Under the pieces are notes generated by a model. That model was not told the DNA's origin. It saw only the letters and a program-made list of their open reading frames with translations, and made no database searches. The position numbers were made by a program, and so were the translations under genes. Positions 1-7,170 of a DNA stretch of 12,910 nt are shown piece by piece (the stretch's first letter is position 1; each line of letters starts with the position of its first letter). This DNA comes from Stephanodiscus triporus (lineage: Eukaryota; Bacillariophyta; Thalassiosirophyceae; Thalassiosirales; Thalassiosiraceae), in NCBI GenBank assembly GCA_036939755.1, contig JALLAZ010000720.1:1-12910 (forward strand), in the 5' to 3' direction.

Positions 1-159
1 CGGAGCGGCGGACACCATGGTCGGGGGGTGTTTTTACAAAGTGGCGGGAACAAAATTTTATGTAGGAATTTGGTACATTCTACGTAGGAATTCAACTGGG
101 GGGGTTAAACAACAACTTAATCATCTACTCATCAAAGACGAAGACACATGGCCTCCTTG

Positions 160-600
160 CGCCGCCTTGGCGCTGCCTTACCCTCATCATCATCATTGTT
201 GTTGCCATCCGCCATCTGCCGTCCGTTTCCGCCTCCATCGTCCTGTTCCCTCTATCTCTCGCGTGCACTGTTTGATTGTTGAGTTTGTTTTTGTTCTTGT
301 TGTTGCTTTGTTGTCGCCGTCCTCCGTCGACCATCGTTGTCATCGTCCATCGTCCATCGTCCGTTGTCGTTGTTGTCATCCTTCGGTCGTCCGTCGTCCG
401 TGCCGCCAGCATCATCGTTTGATTGTTGTTTCGGGGGAGTATGGCGGAGCGAGGACATTTTTCGCCACGCTCTCCATCCCCCCCTCCTCCCTCCTTCTCC
501 TCATTCCTCTCCTCCATCTTTCCCCGCTACCGCTGATGTTGCCGTCACCGTCACCGTCATCGTTGTCGTCGTCGGTTTCCCTCCCATGCCACCATTTAAA
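160..600. repeat. Low-complexity TCGTC/CATCGTC-rich tract
   Basis: The plus strand is a pyrimidine-rich run of near-repeats such as CATCGTC, CGTTGT and CCGTCA, with the clearest repetition at about 325-400 and 540-575. It opens long frames on both strands (a Ser/Pro/Leu-rich frame on plus, Asp/Gly/Arg-rich frames on minus), but these look like products of biased composition rather than genes. The only protein-like stretch is on the minus strand around 640-590 (FKALNKNTTIKFKWWHGRE), which leads straight into an acidic Asp/Gly run. I cannot assign it to a gene. Confidence 0.6.
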
Positions 601-856
601 TTTGATTGTTGTGTTCTTATTAAGGGCCTTGAACGCCTCGTCGATGTCGTCGATTGCGTCGGCGCGGTGGTCAACGTCAGCGTCGGCTGTGTCGACGGAG
701 CTCAAAATCGCTCTGGACAGCGCGCCCCCAGCAACCGTCACAGGCCCCGCGCGCCTTCGGATAGTCGTTGGGGGAAGGGGCGCGCGCGCGGAGGGGGGCT
801 ATCAACAAGATTGGATGAGGGGGGGGTGACTATCGTGGCGGCGGCGGAAAAAAAGG

Positions 857-900
857 TAAAATATCGTTGCACCATGTTGTGCGCGACGCACGATATTTTA
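857..900. repeat. Imperfect inverted repeat (hairpin)
   Basis: An 11-bp perfect stem pairs 857-867 (TAAAATATCGT) with 890-900 (ACGATATTTTA). Two further GC pairs are possible past a one-base bulge. The loop is about 18-22 nt. It lies only 22 bp before the stronger hairpin at 923-981. Function unknown. Confidence 0.7.
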
Positions 901-922
901 CTCAAGCTGCACCCAGGGTAAA

Positions 923-981
923 AATCGGGCGATGCAGTCGCACGGGCTAGTGTTGCCCCCGTGCGACTGCATCGCCCGATT
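923..981. repeat. Perfect 24-bp inverted repeat with 11-nt loop
   Basis: Positions 923-946 are exactly complementary to 958-981, leaving the loop 947-957 (CTAGTGTTGCC). The stem core reads GGGCGATGCAGTCGCACGGG. It is GC-rich and perfect, so it is either recent or under selection. Candidates are a foldback element end, a small-RNA precursor or a palindromic insertion. The sequence does not choose between them. Confidence 0.9.
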
Positions 982-1185
982 CGCCACGAGGGAATATATA
1001 CATTGAGAATCTTTGCAGCATCGGAAGGGGATGGGGGGGGGGGTCTTATTGCAATATTGGCATTTGGGAGATCTGGGCGCACTTCTGGGGAGGTTCGCCA
1101 AACTTTTGAAAGCGCGGGAAGAAGGTCCGAAAAATAAATTTTTGGAGGAGACAGCAAGACCACAAAACCAGTTGTGGCAAAAAAA

Positions 1186-1330
1186 GGGTTAACCCTAATT
1201 AACTACGTAGCTAATTTTACTAGTGCCACTCCTAGTATAGTTTGGTATAGCTTGGTATAGTTTGATAGCTTGATAGTACCTTGATAGTTTGATAGTAGTT
1301 TGATACTAGCTTGATAGATAGCTTGATAGC
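1186..1330. repeat. Palindromic motifs followed by degenerate TTGATAG tandem repeat
   Basis: AGGGTTAACCCT (near 1186-1197) and the near-palindrome ATTAACTACGTAGCTAAT precede about 100 bp of irregular 7-10 bp units. These are variants of TTGGTATAG and TTGATAG, running from about 1232 to 1330. It is a decayed simple-sequence array and no coding potential is seen. Confidence 0.65.
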
Positions 1331-1472
1331 TGCGCGAGTGGCCTAGAAAATACTTGGGTCGAAATGACAACGCGTACCAAGAGAGTTGTAACCCGTTGAC
1401 ATCTTAACTGAACTCCCCAAGCCTTGAACGATGAACGTCGCCGGACCCGCACGCTCTCATCAGTCGCCACAC

Positions 1473-1510
1473 CCTCCTCCTCCTCCTCCTCCTCCTCCTC
1501 CTCCTCCTCC
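1473..1510. repeat. (CCT)n trinucleotide repeat
   Basis: There are thirty-eight bases of pure CCT repeat, about 12.7 copies. The plus strand encodes poly-Pro and the minus strand poly-Glu, each inside an open frame that begins with ATG (plus 1431; minus 1539). Copy number is expected to be polymorphic. Confidence 0.95.
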
Positions 1511-1598
1511 AATGACGGAGGCAGCTCGTCGGTGGACATTGGACATGTACCTGGATATGCCGTCGTTCAAATTGAGCCTTGACGAGTTCAAGGAATAT

Positions 1599-1643
1599 GC
1601 ATTAGTGAGATTGTGGATTCTGTATCCACAATCTCACCAATGC
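1599..1643. repeat. 20-bp inverted repeat with 5-nt loop (foldback)
   Basis: Left arm 1599-1618 and right arm 1624-1643 pair at 19 of 20 positions (one A/C mismatch) around the loop TCTGT. The left arm begins GCATTAGTGAGATTG. It sits exactly where the plus-strand reading frame of the surrounding fragmented gene changes, as expected if a foldback insertion or template switch disrupted it. Confidence 0.85.
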
Positions 1644-2325
1644 TGTCCTTCTCTGTGGTCTAAACAGCAAAATTGCTGCTAAAACTTTTAGACATGTTGC
1701 AAATGAACATGATGCCATTGCAGTCTTTGACAAAGCTGAAAGTATGATTCCTTTTGTCAAACATAATGCAAACAAAGAAAAGAAAATGTTCAAAATTACC
1801 GATGACTACACTACACGTTTCGGGTATTCAGTAAATCAGCTAAGTCCAGTACACCAACTAATAAAGATGAAAATAAAACAATTATTACAAAATGTGCAAG
1901 AGGTGGATATCCACAGGTATTTGTCAAGAAGAACAAATGCCAAGACCAAGAAAATAATGGCAACTTCATCACAAGCACAAGTAGAGCTGACCTCCGGCAG
2001 AAAATGGTAAAGAAGGCATTGAAAGTATCAAAGAATTTTGTTCTCTGGCAAAATGTGAAACGTCCTTGAATCACATAGAATTTCCAAGTAAATAGCACCT
2101 GCATTTGTGTACCTGTAGAACTTAATGCATCTTTGCCATTTTCATTCAAAAAGTCATAGGTAGTAGCACTTGCTAAATGGGAAAGTCATCTGCGAGGTAT
2201 TGAGGAGCATTTGATGACGTCTATTTTTGGGATGATACCAAATGTATTTGGGCGTCAATTCTTTCTTCAGTGTTTGAGAAAACAGAACAAAAGATAGAGA
2301 CTGGTTTTTATCCTGTGTGGTACAC

Positions 2326-2410
2326 TGTCATCCTGAGACCTCCAAGACGTAGACGAAGGTAGAGGATGAAGTGAGCATCTAGAGTACTTATCTACGGGGA
2401 TATGGTAACA
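2326..2410 (-). repeat. 85-bp LTR, copy A (3' LTR on minus strand)
   Basis: On the minus strand it starts TGTTACCATAT and ends AGGATGACA. It shares about 93% identity with copy B (4468-4552): six substitutions, no gaps. Similarity is lost at both TG/CA boundaries except for one shared C at 2325, which supports these as the true ends. Confidence 0.7.
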
Positions 2411-2421
2411 CCCCCCCACAC
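2411..2421 (-). other. Polypurine-tract-like sequence next to 3' LTR
   Basis: On the minus strand the bases directly before the copy A LTR read GTGTGGGGGGG, that is, seven G followed at once by TGTTACC. A G-rich purine run abutting the 3' LTR is where plus-strand DNA synthesis is primed in LTR retrotransposons. The T residues make it imperfect. Confidence 0.5.
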
Positions 2422-2466
2422 TTTCATATGGCGTAGCCAAATGGAAGTGGACAATCCTAAAAGCGG

Positions 2467-2709
2467 ATGCACGAAGAAAAGGACTCTAGCAACGAACGCA
2501 AAAAGGCTAAGAGATCAAACAGCCACTCATCCAACAAAAGTGGAACGAAAATGGAAGACCCGAAGAAGAAAACTTCAGCCAAGAAACAGGTCTCCCGAGA
2601 AATATTCAGAAGCAAACTATCAAGACGTCCGAAGAACAGATCGTACGTCCCACTCCCGCCACATTGTGTCACGATCCAAGGACAAGGGCGGCCATTCAGT
2701 AACTTTTAG
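2467..2709 (+). CDS. Lys/Arg/Ser-rich 80-aa ORF, function unknown
   Basis: This ATG-started plus frame encodes a highly basic, Ser-rich segment with several NLS-like clusters (ERKKAKRS, DPKKKTSAKK, LSRRPKNRS). It ends in a less biased tail (VPLPPHCVTIQGQGRPFSNF). The amino-acid pattern looks like a real disordered nuclear-type protein end. Just upstream, a different plus frame (MEVDNPK) would join if two bases were added in the A run near 2458-2462, which suggests a broken longer frame. It lies inside the LTR element but opposite to its inferred orientation, so it could be a captured host gene fragment. It overlaps the minus frame 3294-2620, and only one of the two is likely to be real. Confidence 0.25.
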   Translation: MHEEKDSSNERKKAKRSNSHSSNKSGTKMEDPKKKTSAKKQVSREIFRSKLSRRPKNRSYVPLPPHCVTIQGQGRPFSNF

Positions 2710-3294
2710 GCGCCGCAGATCGGACAAGTACGAGACCAGGTCAGTCAATGGAAGAGCAGCCCAACTCCGGTGCATTGCTGCCAAAAGAGACCGGTAGGAA
2801 GTATTCATTTTTGCTGCCCATTCTTCAGTAGCAACAGTACAGCCGATCCGAGGTTTATGTGGACCACGCACACAAGGTAGGAGAAGACGATTGCGCCGAA
2901 CGAGATGATGGCGGTAGGCGTATTGGATTGTTGAGGCAGCGGAGGTGGGGCTAATGTAGATTTTAAAAGTAGTGTCTCCAACTCCAAGTAGATTAGATGC
3001 TGCCGTAGTTTGTGCAGCCCAGAAGATTAGTGGCATACACGATGGCCCCCCTCCAGAATCGGGAGCACGGGGCCGGTGCCTTCGACCTGGGCGACGACGC
3101 GGTCGTTTGTGTCGTCGGCCCCTCTTCCGCGGTGGTAGCGGCTGGCCACGGGTGCGGAAGGGATGGCGTAAAACCTTTGGGTCGGAGGACTTATCGGTTG
3201 GGGCTGGGGGTGGACGACGATTGCCCCGAACCGAGCTGGCATAAGTCGACGCGCCATGGCACAGTGCTTGGAGACAGAGGCGCTTCTGCTTCAA
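2620..3294 (-). CDS. Open frame inside the retroelement; IQ-like motif; unrecognised
   Basis: This minus-strand frame of about 224 codons is open, but its first codon is TTG, so the true start is unknown. Residues are Pro/Arg-rich at first, then more ordered, with a segment IQYAYRHHLVRRNR near 2930-2890. It fits the spacing of a calmodulin-binding IQ motif (IQxxxRxxxxR) and is followed by WAAKMNTSYRSLLAAMHRSW. It lies downstream of the frame 4268-3516 on the same strand and might be its distal part after frame changes. The 3' quarter is antisense to the basic plus ORF at 2467-2709. I do not recognise a retroelement protein here. Confidence 0.2.
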   Translation of the reverse strand: MKQKRLCLQALCHGASTYASSVRGNRRPPPAPTDKSSDPKVLRHPFRTRGQPLPPRKRGRRHKRPRRRPGRRHRPRAPDSGGGPSCMPLIFWAAQTTAASNLLGVGDTTFKIYISPTSAASTIQYAYRHHLVRRNRLLLPCVRGPHKPRIGCTVATEEWAAKMNTSYRSLLAAMHRSWAALPLTDLVSYLSDLRRLKVTEWPPLSLDRDTMWREWDVRSVLRTS

Positions 3295-3515
3295 AAGAGC
3301 CTGCTGGGCGAACCAGCGATGAAGCCAGATGCGCCGCTTCCAACACTGGAGGACTGTGGCAGCTCAATGCTCTGCCAGGCTTGCTCCCCCCTGTTGTGGA
3401 ATTGCTGGGGAGGGAGAAGACGAAGACTGCATGTGTTGTGGAGATGCAATCGTCGTCAAACGAGCAGGTGTAAGAGGATGTGCCTTGCTCGATGATGGGT
3501 TTGGTGTGGGTGCCA

Positions 3516-4268
3516 TCAGACCCGTGCTCCCCCCCTTGTGAAGGTGTGAGTGGGAGGGAGAGATGGACATCGCAGCGAGGTAGGAACACACCCATTGGGC
3601 ATGCTGGACCTCCACTGATCTCTTGCAAGGAGCCGCTCTCTTATGGAAAGGCGCGAAGAGAGTGGAGGTCCAGCGTTCTTCTCCCAGAAGAGTGACCGCT
3701 CATGGGGAGTCGTGTTGGCATCCCAGTACGCAAGGATCTCGTGTGCGTACTCAGAGACATCCTCCGGACTTGCACGAGCAGCCCATTTGACGATGTCCAT
3801 CGGGTGACTGGAAGGAGTCACCCCTACCAACGGCGTAGGAGTCTGAGCCGTCGGGGAATTCCCCCCCCCCATGTTGACGTGATGGTGAGGGGAATATGTT
3901 GGCATTGACGTCCCAAATGACGTGGGCGTGGGTGCCAACGACCCACACGAGTGGTCGTAGGACCGGGCTCGTGTACAGTCCCCCCCCATGCTCCTGTGGA
4001 CCATGGAGCGGTGAGGGGGATACGATGCCAAGGGAGCTGGAGGATCTCCTTTGGCCGGAGGATCCGGTGGCATCGTGCTCCCCCGTTGTTGGTAAGGGGA
4101 GACTTGGGCCGACGACACTGTTGAGGATGGCGTCGGTCGAGACGGTTGAGGCGCCCGCGCGGATGCCTGCGCAAGGTGGGGCGGCAACGCCATCTCGTGG
4201 TGGGAGGGAGGGCATCGTTGGAACCGGCGTGAGCCGTCGTCCCAAGGCAAATAAGAGAATTGCCTCAT
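3516..4268 (-). CDS. Pro-rich 250-aa ORF of the LTR element, function unknown
   Basis: This is the first ATG-started frame downstream of the inferred 5' LTR and primer site on the minus strand, so it occupies the position of a gag-like ORF. Residues 1-150 are Pro/Ser/His-rich and disordered (for example QASARAPQPSRPTPSS). Residues about 155-215 look folded and charged (HPMDIVKWAARASPEDVSEY, HEILAYWDANTTPHERSLFW). No CCHC knuckle, protease triad or RT motif is visible. The end is Pro/Thr-rich. Continuation in other minus frames (3628-3191, 3615-3364) is possible but only disordered sequence is seen there. It may be a gag remnant, an element-specific ORF or captured host sequence. Confidence 0.35.
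   Translation of the reverse strand: MRQFSYLPWDDGSRRFQRCPPSHHEMALPPHLAQASARAPQPSRPTPSSTVSSAQVSPYQQRGSTMPPDPPAKGDPPAPLASYPPHRSMVHRSMGGDCTRARSYDHSCGSLAPTPTSFGTSMPTYSPHHHVNMGGGNSPTAQTPTPLVGVTPSSHPMDIVKWAARASPEDVSEYAHEILAYWDANTTPHERSLFWEKNAGPPLSSRLSIRERLLARDQWRSSMPNGCVPTSLRCPSLPPTHTFTRGGARV
3603..3674. repeat. 14-bp perfect inverted repeat, 44-nt loop
   Basis: GCTGGACCTCCACT at 3603-3616 is exactly complementary to 3661-3674. CTCTTGC after the left arm and GCGAAGAG before the right arm can extend the pairing imperfectly. It lies inside the 250-aa minus ORF. Confidence 0.75.
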
Positions 4269-4435
4269 TTTTGTATTATTCCTACCATAGAAAATAGGAA
4301 AAATACACTACACCATCAACCGCTGTGACGTGCATGCAGGACGATTTTTATTGCTTTTTCAAGCGGGCGAACGACGCTATGGCTACACCGCCTCCCCCCC
4401 CTCTGAGGAATTAGGGATCGTTTGGGTGATCACTT

Positions 4436-4467
4436 AACGCAACGAAGCGTTAATCAGGGCCATAACC
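4436..4467 (-). other. Primer-binding-site-like sequence, initiator-tRNA half resemblance
   Basis: Directly after the 5' LTR (minus strand) the sequence reads GGTTATGGCCCTGATTAACG. Its complement on the plus strand (AACGCAACGAAGCG then AGGGCCATAACC) resembles the D arm and the CAT-anticodon loop region of a eukaryotic initiator-Met tRNA. Copia-type elements are known to prime with the 5' half of that tRNA, giving a PBS that starts near TTATGG. The spacing between the two blocks is about 2 nt longer than in the tRNAs I recall, so the match is suggestive only. Confidence 0.45.
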
Positions 4468-4552
4468 TGTCATCCTGAGACCTCTGAGACGTAGACGAAG
4501 GTAGAGGATGAAGTGAGTACCTAGAGTACTTATCTATGGGTATATGGTAACA
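4468..4552 (-). repeat. 85-bp LTR, copy B (5' LTR on minus strand)
   Basis: This is the partner of 2326-2410, with the same length and orientation and six substitutions. On the minus strand it begins TGTTACCATATACCC and ends GGATGACA. It is followed on the minus strand by the primer-binding-like site. Confidence 0.7.
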
Positions 4553-4660
4553 AATGAGGATAATTCTGCTCCCTCCATAAGGAGCCGACGCCGAGGCCCA
4601 TAACTCCGCAACTGACGGGCCGATTTCGCCGAAATTTGAACCCATCGCTGGGGCCTGACC

Positions 4661-4700
4661 CCTCATTGCCTCATTGCCTCATTGCCTCATTGCCTCATTG
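4661..4700. repeat. 8-bp tandem repeat, 5 exact copies
   Basis: CCTCATTG is repeated five times without change, in the gap between the LTR element (ends 4552) and the 3' end of the Crypton pseudogene (4749). It is a simple-sequence array. Confidence 0.95.
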
Positions 4701-4748
4701 GCGTTGCATCCCCTCCATGGCCACGGTCCATTTCATCTGCCAACCAAA

Positions 4749-6972
4749 CTAATCGTCTTCATCCCATATCTTCACAAATACCCCTTTCATCCTTCCGTGA
4801 CGTTCAACAAACATCATTACCTGCTTCATCTTTGAATACATTCTTCCTTTTGCATCAATGTGAAAAATAAATTGAGTGCTAACTTTACCCATGGGAGGTA
4901 TATTTTGAGCCGGTATTCCCACCAGCCACAAGTCAAGTAGTTGGAGGAGATTCATTCCTTTGGGATAACACCAATCTGCTGGCAATGGGGTCAATTTATT
5001 ATGGTGCCAGCCAAGAGTAAAGCCATGTGCCTTCATTGTTGCCTGAGATTTGTTTTGGCGCATCTGGTCTGCAATACCCTCAACATCAACTGGGATTGCA
5101 ATGCCGTTCACTACATCTTCTTCATCAATTAAGTTAAAGTCCGTTCCCTAATCAATCTCACCTCCTGTCTCTGCAGGTGATGACAGCGGGATTAACTGAA
5201 GTTTGCATGGGTCCATCATCCTAGCCATCCTAGCCATCAACTCATCTGTTTTTGCCATCATTGCATGCACTTGTGCATATGCTGATCCACTAATTTCTCT
5301 TGCGTCAAGCTCTGACTTCAACATTTGCTCAAAACTTAATGTCATCGATTTTTTCATTGCTTCCATCTCGCCACGCACACTTTCAAACTGTGTCAATATT
5401 AATACATCCGGAGGTATACCTGTGATTTCTGGTGTATCACTTGTCTTGTCCCATGGGTACTTAACACAGACTTTGTCAGCATACGGCATCACTTCGGTCA
5501 TGAAGTGACTCGTTCTCAAACAGCTATTTGGATGCAGGGTCTCAGTCAAGAATTTTCTATGATAGAAAAAGGAAGCAAGGCATGTCTTGAACAAAGCAAA
5601 CACCTTATCATTTGACTGGGCGGCTACCGGCATGTCTTATCCATGCATCAAGGCTGGCAATATTCCGCTCACTGTCCACTTGACTACAGTCACTGAAATC
5701 AAAGTATGGAGGGCTTGCGGCAAATTCCTTTGTAAGTCGTGACCTTCCAGAAACACACTGTCCAACAAATTGATCACCAGCATTTTCAAACTTAATATAG
5801 CGATTCATGACACCAGGCATTGCCCAGTTCGCGCGAAGGCAAATGGATGCAATAGGGGGGCATGGCATCAATCCTGTCGCAATATGGGTGACAGCGCCTT
5901 TCCTGATTGAATGGGTGCCAAAGGATTGTGGTGGCATAATACTTTGGAGACATTACAATGCCAAGAAAAATCTTATTGAATCAATCATACTTATCCGAAC
6001 CTTCAAAGAGAACGCATCCACCATCCAAGATTTTGGGGCAGCTTATCATATGATGAGCCATTGCAAGGAACGTACATTTTGTGGGAACTCACAGTTGGCA
6101 TACAGATGCCACGGATGGTCAATGTTGCGTGTTCCTTCCTGATCCGTCTTGGTTCTACCAATCTCAAAGAGTATTGCATCGTTGTGACAATGGATAGAAT
6201 CAATCAATGCAGTAACTACCATGTCGGCGCGAGAGATAAGATTCCACTCCAACACGAGAAATGTATGGGCAGCAATATGCTCTGGCTTAGCACTTTCGAA
6301 TAGTATCTGTGCAAGGAACTTGTATGCAGCAAATGGTAGTGGCAACTTTCCCTCAGAAGTAGATACACCAATGGCCATCATTTCTGTTACTCCAATTCTT
6401 CTAACACCATTCTTGTAAGCAGTGAAGTTTTTTCACAAGTGCTTTGTTGACTCATTGACATCTTGATCAACACCAGACTCTTTAAAAAGATGTGCAAAAG
6501 CAGATCGCACTCCATCATATGCCAATGTTGTCAATCTGATTGTAGCATCAGTGTTCTTCACCTTTTTGGTGAAGGTAGACAGGTATCGTGAAATGACTGA
6601 AAAGGTGAGATTCTCCAATAGGACAGGCACCGTTGCTTTATCCCCTTCTATGATTGCAACCAATGCAGCTGCGCAAACGTTCCTTCTTGTGCATGTTCTT
6701 GTCTTGCTAGGCTGCCCCTTTTTGGCTAGGGTTACTAAGTCTTTTTATGGGCTTCCACCATATCAAGGAGCAAACTCTCTTGAAGTAGAGGATGGTATTT
6801 CTTATCAGGAGAATCAAAGAGCCACAGCATGAACTGAATATTATTTCCATCATATCCTTTGCAGGTCTTTTTGGCAACACGGGCCTTCATTATTGCTTCC
6901 GTGTCCAGATCCAGTCATCCGGTGATTCAAGAGTGCTTGCGTACCCTCCTCAACAATGTTTGTCATATTCAT
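4749..6972 (-). pseudogene. Crypton-type tyrosine recombinase, degenerate
   Basis: Read from 6972 down, the fragments give: an N-terminal segment (MNMTNIVEEGTQALLNHR), a helical core-binding region (NNIQFMLWLFDSPDKKY; then LENLTFSVISRYLSTF), and the catalytic domain. Legible catalytic residues are Arg in NLISRADM (6231-6229), Lys in GRTKTDQEG (6150-6148), the HxxR box in GTHSIRKGA (His 5913-5911, Arg 5904-5902), Trp in RANWAM (5826-5824) and the probable nucleophile Tyr in NRYIKF (5799-5797). A coiled-coil-like stretch (about 5400-5220) and a C-terminal GCR1-like DNA-binding segment follow (WHHNKLTPLPADW ... NIPPMGK, about 5020-4895). Cryptons are DNA elements that move with a tyrosine recombinase and no terminal inverted repeats. 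The copy is dead: stops at 6435-6433 (TGA, at a position where Trp is expected), 5983-5981 (TGA) and 5150-5148 (TAG), plus frame changes near 6915, 6744, 6078, 5950 and 5625. The start could lie as far upstream as 7077. Element ends were not identified. Confidence 0.8.
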
Positions 6973-7045
6973 TATGTGGTTGGACAAGAAGATGTATTTT
7001 TTCGTCGGTGCAACTCTCTCCCCTCGCGCCACAACAGTCGTTGGT

Positions 7046-7170
7046 GAGTTCGTCGGCTGGCTCATGGGTGAATGCATTGGCTGGCTCGTGGGTGAATGCG
7101 TTGGCTGGCTCGTGGGTGAGTTCGTCGGCTGGCTCGTGGGTGAGTTCGTCGGCTGGCTAATGGGTGAATG
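7046..7170. repeat. 24-bp minisatellite, 5 copies plus 5 bp, ending at an N
   Basis: Units start at 7046, 7070, 7094, 7118 and 7142, with two variants (GAGTTCGTCGGCTGG and GAATGCATTGGCTGG beginnings). The partial sixth unit stops at the single N at 7171. Period 24 keeps frame (8 residues) on both strands. It overlaps the most upstream possible start of the recombinase pseudogene, but nothing shows that it is translated. Confidence 0.95.

Larger units (their letters stand above)
742..1430. other. Intergenic region without a convincing gene
   Basis: This stretch contains two hairpins (857-900 and 923-981), a G-run near 1030-1042, palindromic motifs near 1190-1220 and a degenerate TTGATAG repeat. 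Minus-strand frames cross the region (1163-738 and 1101-898). The latter is Cys-rich, but much of it is translation of the perfect inverted repeat, so I do not call it a gene. Confidence 0.5.
1431..2298 (+). pseudogene. Fragmented protein-coding gene, unrecognised; one probable intron
   Basis: I do not recognise the family. A plus frame starts at ATG 1431, runs through a poly-Pro tract encoded by (CCT)n and then a protein-like segment (MTEAARRWTLDMYLD, LSLDEFKEYA). It is broken by a foldback at 1599-1643. A second frame, open from 1609, reads as a normal soluble, Lys/Asn-rich protein (for example FRHVANEHDAIAVFDKAESM, then MFKITDDYTTRF). Near 1823 the sensible reading moves to another frame (SKSAKSSTPTNKDENKT ... 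MVKKALKVSKNFVLWQN). That frame then reaches GTGAAA at 2055, and an AG at 2158-2159 restores it to KWESHLRGIEEHLMTS until a stop at about 2298. The putative intron is 105 bp, phase 0. The 1823 frame change is not explained by a splice of credible length, so I call the locus a pseudogene or badly assembled gene. It abuts the retroelement at 2326. Confidence 0.35.
2326..4552 (-). mobile_element. Non-autonomous LTR retroelement (TRIM/LARD-like, copia-like primer site)
   Basis: Two 85-bp direct repeats with TG...CA ends bound about 2.06 kb. On the minus strand the order is: 5' LTR (4552-4468), a primer-binding-like site immediately after it (4467-4436), the internal region, a purine tract ending in seven G (about 2421-2411), and the 3' LTR (2410-2326). 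This order is diagnostic of LTR retrotransposons. No Gag, protease, integrase or reverse transcriptase motif is visible internally, and the LTRs are far shorter than those of autonomous elements, so it is non-autonomous. The LTRs differ at 6 of 85 positions, so it is not a very recent insertion. The outer flanks (TACAC on the left, AATGA on the right) do not match as a target-site duplication. This weakens the call or reflects decay or recombination. Confidence 0.55.

Noticed and set aside
17..921. Plus-strand frames of 270 and 194 codons and minus frames of 130 and 109 codons
   Set aside because: All are translations of the same low-complexity CATCGTC/CCGTC tract in different frames. No domain-like sequence is consistent across them.
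738..1163. Minus-strand 141-codon and Cys-rich 67-codon frames
   Set aside because: Both run through the perfect hairpin and G-runs, and the Cys pattern comes partly from the palindrome. The 141-codon frame has no family signal.
2321..4557. Target-site duplication for the LTR element
   Set aside because: Flanking pentamers TACAC and AATGA do not match. I therefore claim no TSD.
5148..6435. Reassigned stop codons or programmed frameshifts in the recombinase
   Set aside because: Both TGA and TAG interrupt the frame, and several unrelated frame changes occur, so decay (or local assembly error) is simpler than recoding.
7046..7170. CRISPR-like array
   Set aside because: The 24-bp units are contiguous with no spacers. 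It is a minisatellite.
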